Shown here: positions 10,005-18,663 of the stretch, piece by piece
Layout of the letters: each line of letters starts with the position of its first letter
How positions within the stretch are numbered: the stretch's first letter is position 1
Source: Bdellovibrionales bacterium
GTDB lineage: Bacteria > Bdellovibrionota > FAC87 > UBA2466
Direction: 5' to 3'
Length of the DNA stretch: 41,332 nucleotides
Assembly: GCA_005776395.1 (NCBI GenBank)
Contig: SXPJ01000106.1
Coordinates: forward strand, 1 to 41,332
Position numbers and translations under genes: made by a program
The notes under the pieces: generated by a model
Told to the model about the DNA's origin: nothing
Database searches by the model: none
The model's input: the letters and a program-made list of their open reading frames with translations, nothing else

Positions 10005-11144
10005 TTAAACTCGAGATAAGGTTCTAGCATGACGAGCATAGGCTACCCACAGTTGCCACGCGGTCTTAAATTCTCGTTGGCTTCTTTTCATTTCTTGTCT
10101 CAGTATTTTCAACTTCTCTTTAGACCGCTCTTTCATTCCAGCTTTCATTGCTAAATAATCTTCCCTTATCATTTTCCATTTTTTGCCGGCCTCTTCTACT
10201 TTGACTTTAAAGGGATGTATCGCCTCAACTGGAATCCCCTCTTGAATCAATTGTTTTTCTTCCATTACAATCCGAGCTTTAATAATAGTCGCCTGGGATA
10301 TTTTCTTTAGATTATAGGCAGAGCCAATAGAGGCTAAAAAATTAACGGTCCATTTGGTGGGATCCCAATCGAACCAACGAATTCCATTTCTATAGTCCGA
10401 CTGAAATTGATGATGGAAATTATGATACCCTTCACCAAAAGCAAAAAAGGCCATGATATAACTATCTCTAGCTGAGTGTTCATCACTATAAGGTTGTCTA
10501 CCCAATGTATGACAAAGAGAATTAATAAAAAATGTAGAGTGATTGGTCACCACTAACCTTAAAACTGCAGCCATTGCAAAACCCCCTAGAGTAGATCCTA
10601 ACCCGTAACCTATCCAGGTGGGGAGTATCACTCCCATCCCAAAAGCAACCCACAAATAATACTTGTGCTGAAGGTAAATTAATCGATCATTAAGAAGATC
10701 TTGCGCAAATTTATCTTTGTATTGAGGATCATCTTCGACAATTAACCAACCGATATGCGCGTACCAAAAACCTTGATTGATATTGTAAGGATCTTTATCG
10801 GTATCTACATATCGATGATGTCGGCGATGGTCGGTGGCCCATTTCAAAACTGATCCCTGAAAAGAGGCCCCTCCAAAGAGAAGATAAAAGATCTTAACCC
10901 AAGTTCTTGTTGAGTAACTTCGATGAGCAAATAACCTATGGTATCCTCCAGTGATGGAGACAGTGGTTGCACAACCCAAGACTAAAGTGAATACCCAAAC
11001 CTTCCAATCAAACCCTTGCGTATAAAGATAATAGGGAACCAAGGTTATTGAGAGTAATGGGCTCGCCACGAGATAAATAATATTAGGCCAATAAATTTTG
11101 CGAGTTTTCGCAGTGGGGGGTATTTGTAGAGTTTGTTCTTCCAT
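10005..11144 (-). CDS. Delta-9 acyl-lipid/acyl-CoA fatty acid desaturase
   Basis: A 379-aa integral membrane di-iron desaturase. The three histidine boxes are all present: HRLFAH, DHRRHHRY and EGYHNFHHQF, with four hydrophobic segments arranged in two pairs around them, as in stearoyl-CoA (delta-9) desaturases. I chose ATG 11144, which has GGAG seven bases upstream, over the ATG at 11231, whose added 29 residues are not family-like. A lysine/arginine-rich amphipathic C-terminal tail of about 90 residues is longer than usual. It would introduce a cis double bond to tune membrane fluidity. Confidence 0.92.
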   Translation of the reverse strand: MEEQTLQIPPTAKTRKIYWPNIIYLVASPLLSITLVPYYLYTQGFDWKVWVFTLVLGCATTVSITGGYHRLFAHRSYSTRTWVKIFYLLFGGASFQGSVLKWATDHRRHHRYVDTDKDPYNINQGFWYAHIGWLIVEDDPQYKDKFAQDLLNDRLIYLQHKYYLWVAFGMGVILPTWIGYGLGSTLGGFAMAAVLRLVVTNHSTFFINSLCHTLGRQPYSDEHSARDSYIMAFFAFGEGYHNFHHQFQSDYRNGIRWFDWDPTKWTVNFLASIGSAYNLKKISQATIIKARIVMEEKQLIQEGIPVEAIHPFKVKVEEAGKKWKMIREDYLAMKAGMKERSKEKLKILRQEMKRSQREFKTAWQLWVAYARHARTLSRV

Positions 11145-11294
11145 AGTAGTTCTCCAGCATCTGAATCTTACTCCTGAGAACCCCATGGGTACAGTTAAAA
11201 AATAGCCCTTTTTCATAGGGAGAAGAGCCAAATTTATTGAGGAGGGCTACAAACTTTGGTAGTTCATTGTTAAGCCTATTTTAAAGGAGTCCTT

Positions 11295-11747
11295 ATGCTA
11301 AAAGAAGGCGATAAAGCCCCAAGTTTTTCTCTGACAAGTGACAATGGAGAGACAGTTTCCCTTAAAGATTTTAAAGGCAAAACGGTTGTTTTATATTTCT
11401 ATCCAAAAGATATGACACCGGGTTGTACTCAAGAGGCCTGTGATTTTAGAGATCAACAGGACAAATTTAAAAAAGCAAAAGCCATTGTTTTAGGAGTTAG
11501 CCGAGACTCCATGGGACGTCACGTTAAATTCAGAGAAAAATATGACCTTAATTTTCCACTTCTAGCAGATGAAGATGGAAAGATCTGTAATGCTTATGGG
11601 GTCTGGAAAGAGAAGTCCCTTTACGGTCGAAAATTCATGGGAATTGAACGGACAACCTTTATTATTGGTCCCACAGGAAAAATTGAAAAAGTTTTCTCAA
11701 AAGTTAAAGTTAAAGGGCACTCAGAAGAAGTTCTCGAAGGAATTTAG
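11295..11747 (+). CDS. bcp: Thioredoxin-dependent thiol peroxidase, BCP/PrxQ type
   Basis: A 150-aa peroxiredoxin reducing peroxides with electrons from thioredoxin. The peroxidatic cysteine is in MTPGCTQEACDFRD (Cys44), and Cys49, five residues on, is the resolving cysteine of the alpha-2 helix, so this is an atypical 2-Cys PrxQ/BCP enzyme. ERTTFIIGPTGKI is the usual strand-turn near the C-terminus. AAAGGAG stands correctly before ATG 11295. Divergent from the desaturase with a short shared promoter region. Confidence 0.95.
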   Translation: MLKEGDKAPSFSLTSDNGETVSLKDFKGKTVVLYFYPKDMTPGCTQEACDFRDQQDKFKKAKAIVLGVSRDSMGRHVKFREKYDLNFPLLADEDGKICNAYGVWKEKSLYGRKFMGIERTTFIIGPTGKIEKVFSKVKVKGHSEEVLEGI

Positions 11748-11821
11748 TTTTAGATCTTAGAAATAAAGTCCTGGGTATTACCTTGGCTTCTAGTTAACAA
11801 CTCGGTATACCCTATAAATAG

Positions 11822-12526
11822 ATGGCCACTAAAGACAACATTATATTTGCACTAGACGCTGACTCCTTAGCTAAAGCCACCCCCTATATTGAGGCCTTGG
11901 CCCCCTACGTGGGAATGTTCAAAGTGGGACTTGAGTTATTGACCGCCCAAGGAGCTCCTGCCGTCATTCACCATATTCATCGACTAGGTGGGCAGGTTTT
12001 TTTTGATGGGAAATTTGACGACATTCCTAATACTGTCGGAGCTGCCTCGAGAGTGGTATCGGGTATGGGAGTCAAAATGTTTAACGTTCATGCCAGCTCT
12101 GGAATGGATAGTATCAAAGCTGCCGCTGAGAATAAGGGCAAATCTCAACTACTCGTGGTTACCGTACTAACCTCCACCTCAGATGAAGAGTCTAAACGAA
12201 TTTTTGGAGCAGAACCTCACGATAAGGTTATTCAATTTGCTCATGATGCTAAAGCTGCAGGTGCGGATGGAATTATTTGTTCACCTCAGGAATTGGAACT
12301 TTTAACTCAAATTCCTGATCTCAAAGATTTACTAAAAGTAACCCCAGGTATCCGTCCTGAATGGGCCGAAGCGAACGATCAAAAACGGATTTTAACCCCT
12401 TCACAGGCGATGAAAATGGGGGCTACTCATCTTGTCATTGGCCGCCCCATCAGCAATCCGCCAAGAGGAATTGGTTCCCCCATCGATGCAGCTAAAAAAA
12501 TTCTCGAAGAAATCTTAAATTGCTAA
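11822..12526 (+). CDS. pyrF: Orotidine 5'-phosphate decarboxylase
   Basis: A 234-aa TIM-barrel enzyme making UMP from OMP. The catalytic Asp-Lys-Asp array appears as FDGKFDDIPNTV, substrate contacts as IFALDADS at the N-terminus, and the C-terminal phosphate-binding loop as THLVIGRPISNPPRG. It overlaps pyrE by 7 bases, so the last two pyrimidine steps are coupled, in the reverse order of the reactions. No Shine-Dalgarno precedes the ATG; TATACC and TATAAA boxes end within 3-11 bases of it, suggesting a very short or absent leader. Confidence 0.95.
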   Translation: MATKDNIIFALDADSLAKATPYIEALAPYVGMFKVGLELLTAQGAPAVIHHIHRLGGQVFFDGKFDDIPNTVGAASRVVSGMGVKMFNVHASSGMDSIKAAAENKGKSQLLVVTVLTSTSDEESKRIFGAEPHDKVIQFAHDAKAAGADGIICSPQELELLTQIPDLKDLLKVTPGIRPEWAEANDQKRILTPSQAMKMGATHLVIGRPISNPPRGIGSPIDAAKKILEEILNC

Positions 12527-13143
12527 CCCGCACTGAAATCCAAAATATTTTTACCCGTTCACAGGCCTTCATTTTTGATAGCCATATTATTTATACTTCA
12601 GGAAAACACGGGAAAGCCTACGTTAATAAAGATGCTCTCTACCCCCATACCGAGCTCACTAGTCTTCTTTGCGAACAAATAGCTCTACACTTCCAAAAAT
12701 CTCAAATTGATGCAGTTTTAGCCCCCGCTTTAGGCGGTATTATTCTATCTCAATGGACTGCGCATCATTTAACTCGATTAAATCAAAAAGAGATCTTTGG
12801 AGTCTACGCAGAAAAATCGACTGAAACTGATAGTTTTGTAATTAAACGCGGCTATGATGAGATTATTAAAAATAAAAGAGTCTTAGTAGTTGAAGACATT
12901 CTAACTACGGGTATTTCGGTCAAAAAGGTCATCGAAACGGCTCGGCAAATACCCTGTGAAATTGTAGGCGTTGCAGCCCTTTGTAATCGAGGAGGAGTTT
13001 CAGCCTTGACTATTGGAAATGTGCCTGAACTTTTCTCTCTTCTACAGGTTAACTTAGAAACTTGGGAGCCCTCTGAATGCCCAATGTGCAGGGCTCAAAT
13101 TCCAATCAATACTTCAGTCGGAAAAGGAAAAAAGACTTCCTAA
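12520..13143 (+). CDS. pyrE: Orotate phosphoribosyltransferase
   Basis: A 207-aa type I phosphoribosyltransferase adding ribose-5-phosphate from PRPP to orotate. The PRPP-binding motif is VLVVEDILTTGISVKK; SGKHGKAYVNKD is the OPRT-specific substrate segment; ALGGIILSQ is the flexible loop neighbourhood. It starts with TTG at 12520 inside the end of pyrF, so translation is probably coupled. The C-terminus contains a Cys-x-x-Cys (ECPMCRA), seen in a subset of PyrE proteins. Cytosolic dimer by family. Confidence 0.93.
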   Translation: MLTRTEIQNIFTRSQAFIFDSHIIYTSGKHGKAYVNKDALYPHTELTSLLCEQIALHFQKSQIDAVLAPALGGIILSQWTAHHLTRLNQKEIFGVYAEKSTETDSFVIKRGYDEIIKNKRVLVVEDILTTGISVKKVIETARQIPCEIVGVAALCNRGGVSALTIGNVPELFSLLQVNLETWEPSECPMCRAQIPINTSVGKGKKTS

Positions 13144-13152
13144 GCAGTTCCA

Positions 13153-13524
13153 CTAATATCGATTTGGACTAGATCCCACCCCCACAATACTGCATGCCTG
13201 AATAACATTGAGTCCCAAGCTCTCAGCTTTCTCTATAAGCTCTTCACTTTCTGAACCTGGATTTAACCAAACCTCCTTGCATTTTACTTTAGCAACCTCC
13301 TCAATCACTTTCATTCCCACCTGAGGAGGCAAATAGAGGCTCACCATATCCAATTCCTTCTCAGGAACCTGGAGAATTGAAGCGTAGGTTTTATGTCCTT
13401 CGATTTCCAAAACTTTGGGATGAATGGGATAAACTTTAAAACCTTTATCGGCGAAAACTCTCACTGCTTTATTTCCAAACTTATTTCTGTCTTGGCTTGC
13501 ACCGATAATAGCAATCGTTGGCAT
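13153..13524 (-). CDS. CoA-binding domain protein (YccU-like)
   Basis: A 123-aa protein consisting only of a Rossmann-like CoA-binding domain: PTIAIIGASQDRNKFGNKAVR at the N-terminus, YPIHPKVLEIEGHKTYASI, EVWLNPGSESEELIEKAESLG and a C-terminal ACSIVGVG (family pattern has a Cys in this place). I chose ATG 13524, which has AAGGAG upstream, over the in-frame ATG at 13623 that lies inside the upstream DUF423 gene. Family members bind CoA or nucleotides, but their physiological role is not established. Confidence 0.87.
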   Translation of the reverse strand: MPTIAIIGASQDRNKFGNKAVRVFADKGFKVYPIHPKVLEIEGHKTYASILQVPEKELDMVSLYLPPQVGMKVIEEVAKVKCKEVWLNPGSESEELIEKAESLGLNVIQACSIVGVGSSPNRY

Positions 13525-13535
13525 GGCTTTTCTCC

Positions 13536-13910
13536 TTAAAAATGTTTTGCGAGTGCAATTCCCATAATGGCCCAACCCACGAGAAAACCCACTCCCCCGA
13601 TAGGTGTTATAGCTCCGAGCCATTTAACTTGGGTAAAAGCTAATAGATAAAGACTTCCGGAAAAAACAATAACTCCAAATACAAACGCATATCCTGCAGT
13701 TTTTAATAAAGGTATCTCAGGCGTTCTTAACAACAAAGCCCCCACCAACCCTAAAGCTAAGGCATGATAAAACTGGTAGGTAACTCCAGTATGAAAAATA
13801 TCCAACTGATACTCATTGAACCTTTGTTTTAGTGCATGAGCGCCAAAAGCCCCTAAAGCGACTGAAAAAAAACCTAAAAAACTACTCAAAACCAAAAATA
13901 TTTTCGCCAT
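13536..13910 (-). CDS. DUF423 family inner membrane protein (YgdD-like)
   Basis: A 124-aa protein with four hydrophobic helices. The DUF423 signature is clear: GFFSVALGAFGAHALKQRF at the N-terminus, FHTGVTYQFYHALALG in the middle, and FSGSLYLLAFTQVKWLGAITPIGG near the end. Function of the family is unknown. Only 11 bases separate it from the CoA-binding gene, so they are likely co-transcribed. Upstream lies the GGGTTAGTGCTATAA element shared with the promoter of the next gene upstream. Confidence 0.92.
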   Translation of the reverse strand: MAKIFLVLSSFLGFFSVALGAFGAHALKQRFNEYQLDIFHTGVTYQFYHALALGLVGALLLRTPEIPLLKTAGYAFVFGVIVFSGSLYLLAFTQVKWLGAITPIGGVGFLVGWAIMGIALAKHF

Positions 13911-13932
13911 AATTTGACTCCTAAACCATGAT

Positions 13933-13952
13933 TTATAGCACTAACCCGCTAA
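13933..13952 (-). promoter_or_regulatory. Putative promoter element, copy 1
   Basis: On the minus strand the sequence TTAGCGGGTTAGTGCTATAA lies about 22 bases before the DUF423 ATG. Its TATAA end could be a -10 box. A near-identical 20-mer lies in the same position before the gene starting at 15201 (see 15217-15236), with 17 of 20 bases shared. Confidence 0.5.
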
Positions 13953-13968
13953 TCTACTAGTCGTTTTT

Positions 13969-15201
13969 TTACTCGCCCAATAAATCCAATCTAGGTTCGC
14001 TCCACGGCGGAATAAGTTTAGGGCATGAGGTGGGCTTAATTGGAATCTCCATTTTAGAAAAATTCCCTCGGGAACCGGTCTCAAATCTAAGATCTGCAAA
14101 ATAAAGCTTTTCTTTTTCCCTATACCAAAAGGGGGCTCTAATAAATTTTAATTGAGCCGCTACATAACAGTTATCTCTTCTGAGATTTTTAAGTTCTTGG
14201 ATGTCAAATTTCATCTCAGTAGTCCAAATAACTTGCGAATGCTTTTTCTCAAAGTTTTGTAAGGGGGCAATCAAATGCAAGCACTCCTCAGGAGTGTATA
14301 TATTTGAAAAAATTGAAACCACTCCTCTACGCAACTTGTATTTAATACGAGTGGGTAAAGTCTCTACCGTAACAATATGCCAACACACTGGATTAGAGGG
14401 AAAGGGGGACAAAATCACATCATTAACTTTGACTCCCGACTCCTCTTTTTTAAATCGTTCTTGAATCTCAGTTTTCAACCATCGAGATTCCAAAGCAAAT
14501 GTCAGACAAATAAGAGCTAAAGCCGAATAACAAATAGCAAGTCGAGTAGAGTTTCCAAAAACAGTAAAGAGAAAAGAGAGAATTAAAGTCCAAGCGGTGA
14601 CAGCTACGGCAATGCCCAGAGGGATAAAACCACTAAACCAAACCAAGGCCATGGCGCCCATAAAGATCGAAATAATGAATGCCCTAAAATATCTATTGCC
14701 TGAAGCAAAAAATAGCAGAGGTAACAAGGTGACCCATACCCAGGGTTCAACTATGAACATCAGATCAGCATAGATCCAACCATTATAAAAAGGCCAAAAA
14801 GGATGAACCCCATATTGATTTAAAGAGTCCAAAATAAGGTGTAAAAACACACCCAGAGATGAAAGAAAGCCAATTCCTAATAACTCACTTTTTTCCCATG
14901 GCCGCTTTTTTATCTTTGCCCATCCCCAAAAAATTAAAAAAATGAAAGCCGCTTGTAGAGGAAGCATAATCAAAGTATGGGTATGCCCACGATGATGTAA
15001 AAGGTACTGCAATCGAGAAGGCTTTAAAAAGAAGGTATATAAAAAATCGAGGTCGCAAAAGTTATTAGCTACGAAAGCTGAAAGCCAAAAAACCAATCGC
15101 GTTCTTCTTGTAATAGCAAGTTCCGGTTTTTTAAGCTTTAGAAAAGCAAGAGCCGATTCCGCTGTTAATGCGCCCACTAAGGAATGGGTAATATTATCCA
15201 T
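13969..15201 (-). CDS. Metal-dependent hydrolase-like membrane protein, YdjM/DUF457 family
   Basis: A 410-aa protein beginning MDNITHSLVGALTAESALA, the diagnostic N-terminus of the YdjM (LexA-regulated, membrane-bound metal-dependent hydrolase) family. Conserved polar/histidine residues in the membrane part are DLDFLYTF, HHRGHTHTLI and LILDSLNQYGVHPFWPF. About seven hydrophobic segments come first, then a soluble C-terminal domain of roughly 150 residues. E. coli YdjM is SOS-induced; no LexA-type operator is recognised here. The substrate is unknown. AGGAG precedes the ATG. Confidence 0.88.
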   Translation of the reverse strand: MDNITHSLVGALTAESALAFLKLKKPELAITRRTRLVFWLSAFVANNFCDLDFLYTFFLKPSRLQYLLHHRGHTHTLIMLPLQAAFIFLIFWGWAKIKKRPWEKSELLGIGFLSSLGVFLHLILDSLNQYGVHPFWPFYNGWIYADLMFIVEPWVWVTLLPLLFFASGNRYFRAFIISIFMGAMALVWFSGFIPLGIAVAVTAWTLILSFLFTVFGNSTRLAICYSALALICLTFALESRWLKTEIQERFKKEESGVKVNDVILSPFPSNPVCWHIVTVETLPTRIKYKLRRGVVSIFSNIYTPEECLHLIAPLQNFEKKHSQVIWTTEMKFDIQELKNLRRDNCYVAAQLKFIRAPFWYREKEKLYFADLRFETGSRGNFSKMEIPIKPTSCPKLIPPWSEPRLDLLGE

Positions 15202-15216
15202 ACTTTTCTCCTAAGC

Positions 15217-15236
15217 TTATAGCACTCACCCGTTAA
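15217..15236 (-). promoter_or_regulatory. Putative promoter element, copy 2
   Basis: Minus-strand TTAACGGGTGAGTGCTATAA, about 15 bases before the start codon of the YdjM-like gene, matches the element upstream of the DUF423 gene in 17 of 20 positions. The two downstream sequences both place AGGAG shortly after the element, so it probably is a promoter whose transcript has a very short leader. Confidence 0.5.
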
Positions 15237-15296
15237 CCCCTATACCAGCAGTTAGTGTTCTATTTTAGCATGTAAGAGAAATGTAAGCTATCAACC

Positions 15297-15863
15297 CTAT
15301 TCCGCGAAACTGGAAGAGTCTGAGACGAGATAAAGAGCTATGGAGTCACCCATTTCCACAGTTTTTGAAAGGGGATTTTTCAATTGATATTTTTTAGAAA
15401 TAATCCCGAGACGGTAAGTTTTATTTCTTGATACAGGAAAAGAAAAAGAGCCCTCTTCAGAAGTTATTCTCTCCAACTCTCTTCCTTGGGAATCCATCAA
15501 AGCAAGAGTGATGTGAGTACAAGGAATATCAATATTGGAGTGAACATGGCTACAATGGCAGTTCACCCTTAATCGATTTGATTTGTAGTAATCTGAATTA
15601 ACAAGAAGACTCAGTCCCGAGACAAGAAGCCCTACAGCAGCCTCCTCTTCAAGATTAGATGGAAAGCGATTAGAAACTTGAGCATTGGAAGCATTCTGTT
15701 CGGTATTCAAAATCGACCTTAGAGAAGATCCTAGGCTTGGAATAAAAAACCGATTTCCACCCGAATAATAGGATTGGCTCGACCGATCTGTCTCAAAATG
15801 GCTCATAGAACCACATGAGCCTAAAAAAACTAATCCCCCAATAAAAAAAATAAATTTAACCAC
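15297..15863 (-). CDS. Putative lipoprotein with carboxypeptidase-regulatory-like domain
   Basis: A 188-aa protein with an unusually short lipoprotein signal: MVKFIFFIGGLVFLGSC, lipobox FLGSC. After a Ser/Asn-rich spacer, residues from about 95 form a beta-rich domain (RVNCHCSHVHSNIDIPCTHITLALMDSQGREL, then EEGSFSFPVSRNKTYRLGI) that resembles the CarboxypepD_reg/transthyretin-like fold found on surface proteins. Four cysteines cluster at its start and may form disulfides. No enzymatic motif. Function unknown; probably outer-membrane anchored. Confidence 0.72.
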   Translation of the reverse strand: MVKFIFFIGGLVFLGSCGSMSHFETDRSSQSYYSGGNRFFIPSLGSSLRSILNTEQNASNAQVSNRFPSNLEEEAAVGLLVSGLSLLVNSDYYKSNRLRVNCHCSHVHSNIDIPCTHITLALMDSQGRELERITSEEGSFSFPVSRNKTYRLGIISKKYQLKNPLSKTVEMGDSIALYLVSDSSSFAE

Positions 15864-15917
15864 TGGCGGACCCTAACTTAGCTTTTGTTATCTCACAATG
15901 AATTTAAAGCAATTTTG

Positions 15918-17327
15918 TTAGCGATATCGAATAGAGGATAGAATAGCAGCGTAACTCCACGTCAAATCTCGAGCCCCTTGCATATAACCACTCTCAAGAT
16001 TGATCTGTTCCGCTATGGAGCCATTACCATCGACGTGATATTTCACTCGTTTGAGAAAATCATCCCCTTTTCTACGAATAGCTTTAAGGGTCTCAAAATA
16101 TTCCTTGCTTCCCTTTTTATAAATCGCGTAATCCTCTCTCTTTGAAATCAATCCTTGAAAAAAATTTCGGCTCACTGAAGTGATTCTGATTTCAGATTTA
16201 CGTTCTAAGTCCTGTGCTAATCGGTAATAAAATTCGGCAAATGCAGCTGTATTGATAAACCAAGGATTGCCAAGCCCCCCACTACTATAACCATTATAGC
16301 GATCTTCTGGATAACGACCAATTGCAATCCCGGGTATCCCATTTCGATTAATCGGATACATTCTATAGAAAACATCTTCAAGTGCTTTAACAGTGGCCAG
16401 AATTTTATCATTTGAAAAAGTCATAACCCCATCTGGCACATACCCATGCAACAAACCCAAAACCACTGAAGAATCTAGTTCGCTAAACTTATAGTCCACA
16501 CCATCTTCGCGATCTAAAGTGCTAACTAAGATCCGCTTAGAAGAGTTCCAGTGCCGCTCAATTTCAGGTTCCATTTCAAGAGCCTGAGTCAAATACCACT
16601 GAGATGCTTTAGGATCACCTAAAGTTTGGGCAAGGTCAGAACCCTCTCTTAAAGCACGATACTGAACCATGCGTGTGTGAAAATGATGCCCCTTCACCTC
16701 TTCCCATAATTCAAAAGATGTGTTCCTCCAATGTTTGGAAGTATATTCTAAATCACGTTTGATAATTGAATTTGAGGTTCCATCATAGAGGTTCTCTTTA
16801 ACAAGAAAATCTTTCCCTTCACTTAACCAAATCTTTGCCAAATGGATTAAAGTGATCGCTCGAATGGCGGGTCCGTCATCTTGAGGACGCCCCCAACTGT
16901 CCATGTAAGCCGATCCATCTACATTAAACTTGGGCTCACCTAATCCTCCGCTAAGATTAGGAGTTTCCTGATTGAACTTAGAAAATTTTATATACTCCTT
17001 CAGCACTTCGAAATATCGAACCTTCAATTCACGATTCGTAGCCGATTGATATCTCAGCACGATTTCATCCATCACGATACCTGCGTCTCGTACCCAATGA
17101 AAAAAATAGTTGGGACTAGTTTGCGAGGGAGAGGCGAGAACAACCCCTTTAGAGGTTCCAGGTGCAGAGATATTTCTAAGAAGATTTTTTAGAGCAATAG
17201 GTTCTTCATAGGCTAACCAATCATCAAGCTTAATTGAGTTAAACGCACCTACAGCCAAACTTTGGGTAGGAACTGCCCATAAAATGCACGCTGCAATACT
17301 ATGAAAAATTATCGTTAGCCTCTTCAT
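15918..17327 (-). CDS. Secreted glucoamylase, glycoside hydrolase family 15
   Basis: A 469-aa exported enzyme releasing glucose from alpha-1,4-glucans. The signal peptide is MKRLTIIFHSIAACILWAVP, cut near QSLA. GH15 landmarks occur in order: FHWVRDAGIVMDE, WGRPQDDGPAIRA (substrate subsites), FELWEEVKGHHFHT (general-acid Glu region), NPWFINTAAFAEFYYRLA and, near the end, ESGYMQGARDLTWSYAA (general-base Glu region and the Trp-Ser-Tyr signature). There is no starch-binding domain. I chose ATG 17327 after a GGGGG stretch. It may feed on glycogen or starch outside the cytoplasm. Confidence 0.93.
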   Translation of the reverse strand: MKRLTIIFHSIAACILWAVPTQSLAVGAFNSIKLDDWLAYEEPIALKNLLRNISAPGTSKGVVLASPSQTSPNYFFHWVRDAGIVMDEIVLRYQSATNRELKVRYFEVLKEYIKFSKFNQETPNLSGGLGEPKFNVDGSAYMDSWGRPQDDGPAIRAITLIHLAKIWLSEGKDFLVKENLYDGTSNSIIKRDLEYTSKHWRNTSFELWEEVKGHHFHTRMVQYRALREGSDLAQTLGDPKASQWYLTQALEMEPEIERHWNSSKRILVSTLDREDGVDYKFSELDSSVVLGLLHGYVPDGVMTFSNDKILATVKALEDVFYRMYPINRNGIPGIAIGRYPEDRYNGYSSGGLGNPWFINTAAFAEFYYRLAQDLERKSEIRITSVSRNFFQGLISKREDYAIYKKGSKEYFETLKAIRRKGDDFLKRVKYHVDGNGSIAEQINLESGYMQGARDLTWSYAAILSSIRYR

Positions 17328-17351
17328 AAGTGCCCCCATAATGAAGCTCAT

Positions 17352-17462
17352 AAACTAACCGATCTCTAATAAAATTGACTACAGAAAAGTGACTACAGAA
17401 AAAAAGGAGGGATATATGCGCAGCGTCTACCAATAAGTTGCAGAAAAAAGTGGGGAACCCAT
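17352..17462. other. Spacer with tandem 13-mer and strong Shine-Dalgarno before a 6-codon frame
   Basis: Plus-strand TGACTACAGAAAA occurs twice in tandem here (near 17377 and 17391), followed by AAGGAGGGATAT and an ATG at 17416 that opens only MRSVYQ before a stop. There is no gene on the plus strand behind it. It could be a remnant of a lost gene or mobile element. Confidence 0.4.
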
Positions 17463-18653
17463 TTATTTTAAAGGGAAATGACAAATAAAGGTCGAACCCT
17501 CTCTAGGTGAGCTTTGAACCGAAACCGTGCCTTCATGTTTCTGTATAATATGTTTAACGATAGAAAGCCCTAACCCCGTTCCCCCCTGTTCTCGTGAACG
17601 AGCTTTATCGACCCGGTAGAAGCGCTCAAAAAGACGAGAATGATATTCAGTGGGAATTCCGACTCCTGTATCTTTAACTTTAAGAACAACCTCATTTCCT
17701 ATCCTCTCCCAAGTTACAACCACGTGCCCACCCTCGGGAGTGTATTTGTGAGCATTATCGATGAGATTAATTAAAACTTGTTCTAATCGATTGGGATCGG
17801 CCCACACCTCTTTTTGAGAGCATTTCCACTCCAAAGTCTGCCGCTTATTCTTAAACTTAATCTCCATTATTTTCGAAATTCGGCTCATCATATCTTCGGT
17901 AAGAACAATCTCTTTATGAAAAATTTCATTGGATTCAATAGATGACAGATCCAAAAGATCCCCCACCAAATTCATAAGCCTTTCCGCATTTCTAGAAATT
18001 TTAAATAGAAATTCCTGAGTGGATTCCTCTTTAAGGTTCTCTGGATCTTTTTTAAAGTCTTCCAATAAAGTTTCAGTATAGCCTTTAATGGATGTAAGAG
18101 GAGTTCTCAGCTCATGAGATACATTGGCCACAAAATCGATTCGCATTTGCTCGGCTGTTTTGAGTTCAGTTACATCATGAAAAATTCCAAGTGCCCCATA
18201 AATCACCAAACCAGAGCGGCTTAAGGGTGATACAGAGAAATTGAAATATCTTTCCTGACCGTTTTCTGAAGTCAGTTTAAAAGAATGAGAACTGGAGCCT
18301 CGTCCCTCTTTCAATGCCAATTCAAAAGCATTCACAATTCGAACATCGTCGAAAATCTCTCTCAGTCTTAAAAACTTAGGTAATCTTTTCTGCCCGAAAA
18401 CCAATTCAAATTTACTGTTAAAAAAGATAGGACGACCTTCTTTGTCGACTGCTAAAATCGCGTCAGAAATGGCGCCCATTACTGTCTCTAGCTCCCCCTC
18501 CTCGATTCGAAGGTTCTGAGTAGCGATTTCCCATTTCTTTTTTAGATCTTCAATTTGATGATTAAGAACGAGTCTCTCAGAATTTAATTTTGCTTTGTAA
18601 AAACAGACAACTGCCACCAAAAGGAAAACCAGAACAAGAACTGTGAGTCCCAC
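17463..18653 (-). CDS. Sensor histidine kinase, PhoR-like
   Basis: A 396-aa membrane-bound kinase. One N-terminal transmembrane helix (MGLTVLVLVFLLVAVVCFYK) is followed by a PAS domain (about 55-165; AILAVDKEGRPIFFN), a HisKA domain with FVANVSHELRTPLTS (phosphorylated His180) and a HATPase_c domain with N box LINLIDNAHKY, G1 KDTGVGIP, F box LFERFYRVDKAR and G2 GGTGLGLSI. GTG start with AGGAG seven bases ahead, ten bases after the regulator's stop. Layout and partner match PhoR, but no phosphate genes lie nearby, so the signal is undetermined. Confidence 0.93.
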   Translation of the reverse strand: MGLTVLVLVFLLVAVVCFYKAKLNSERLVLNHQIEDLKKKWEIATQNLRIEEGELETVMGAISDAILAVDKEGRPIFFNSKFELVFGQKRLPKFLRLREIFDDVRIVNAFELALKEGRGSSSHSFKLTSENGQERYFNFSVSPLSRSGLVIYGALGIFHDVTELKTAEQMRIDFVANVSHELRTPLTSIKGYTETLLEDFKKDPENLKEESTQEFLFKISRNAERLMNLVGDLLDLSSIESNEIFHKEIVLTEDMMSRISKIMEIKFKNKRQTLEWKCSQKEVWADPNRLEQVLINLIDNAHKYTPEGGHVVVTWERIGNEVVLKVKDTGVGIPTEYHSRLFERFYRVDKARSREQGGTGLGLSIVKHIIQKHEGTVSVQSSPREGSTFICHFPLK

Positions 18654-18663
18654 GCAACAACTC

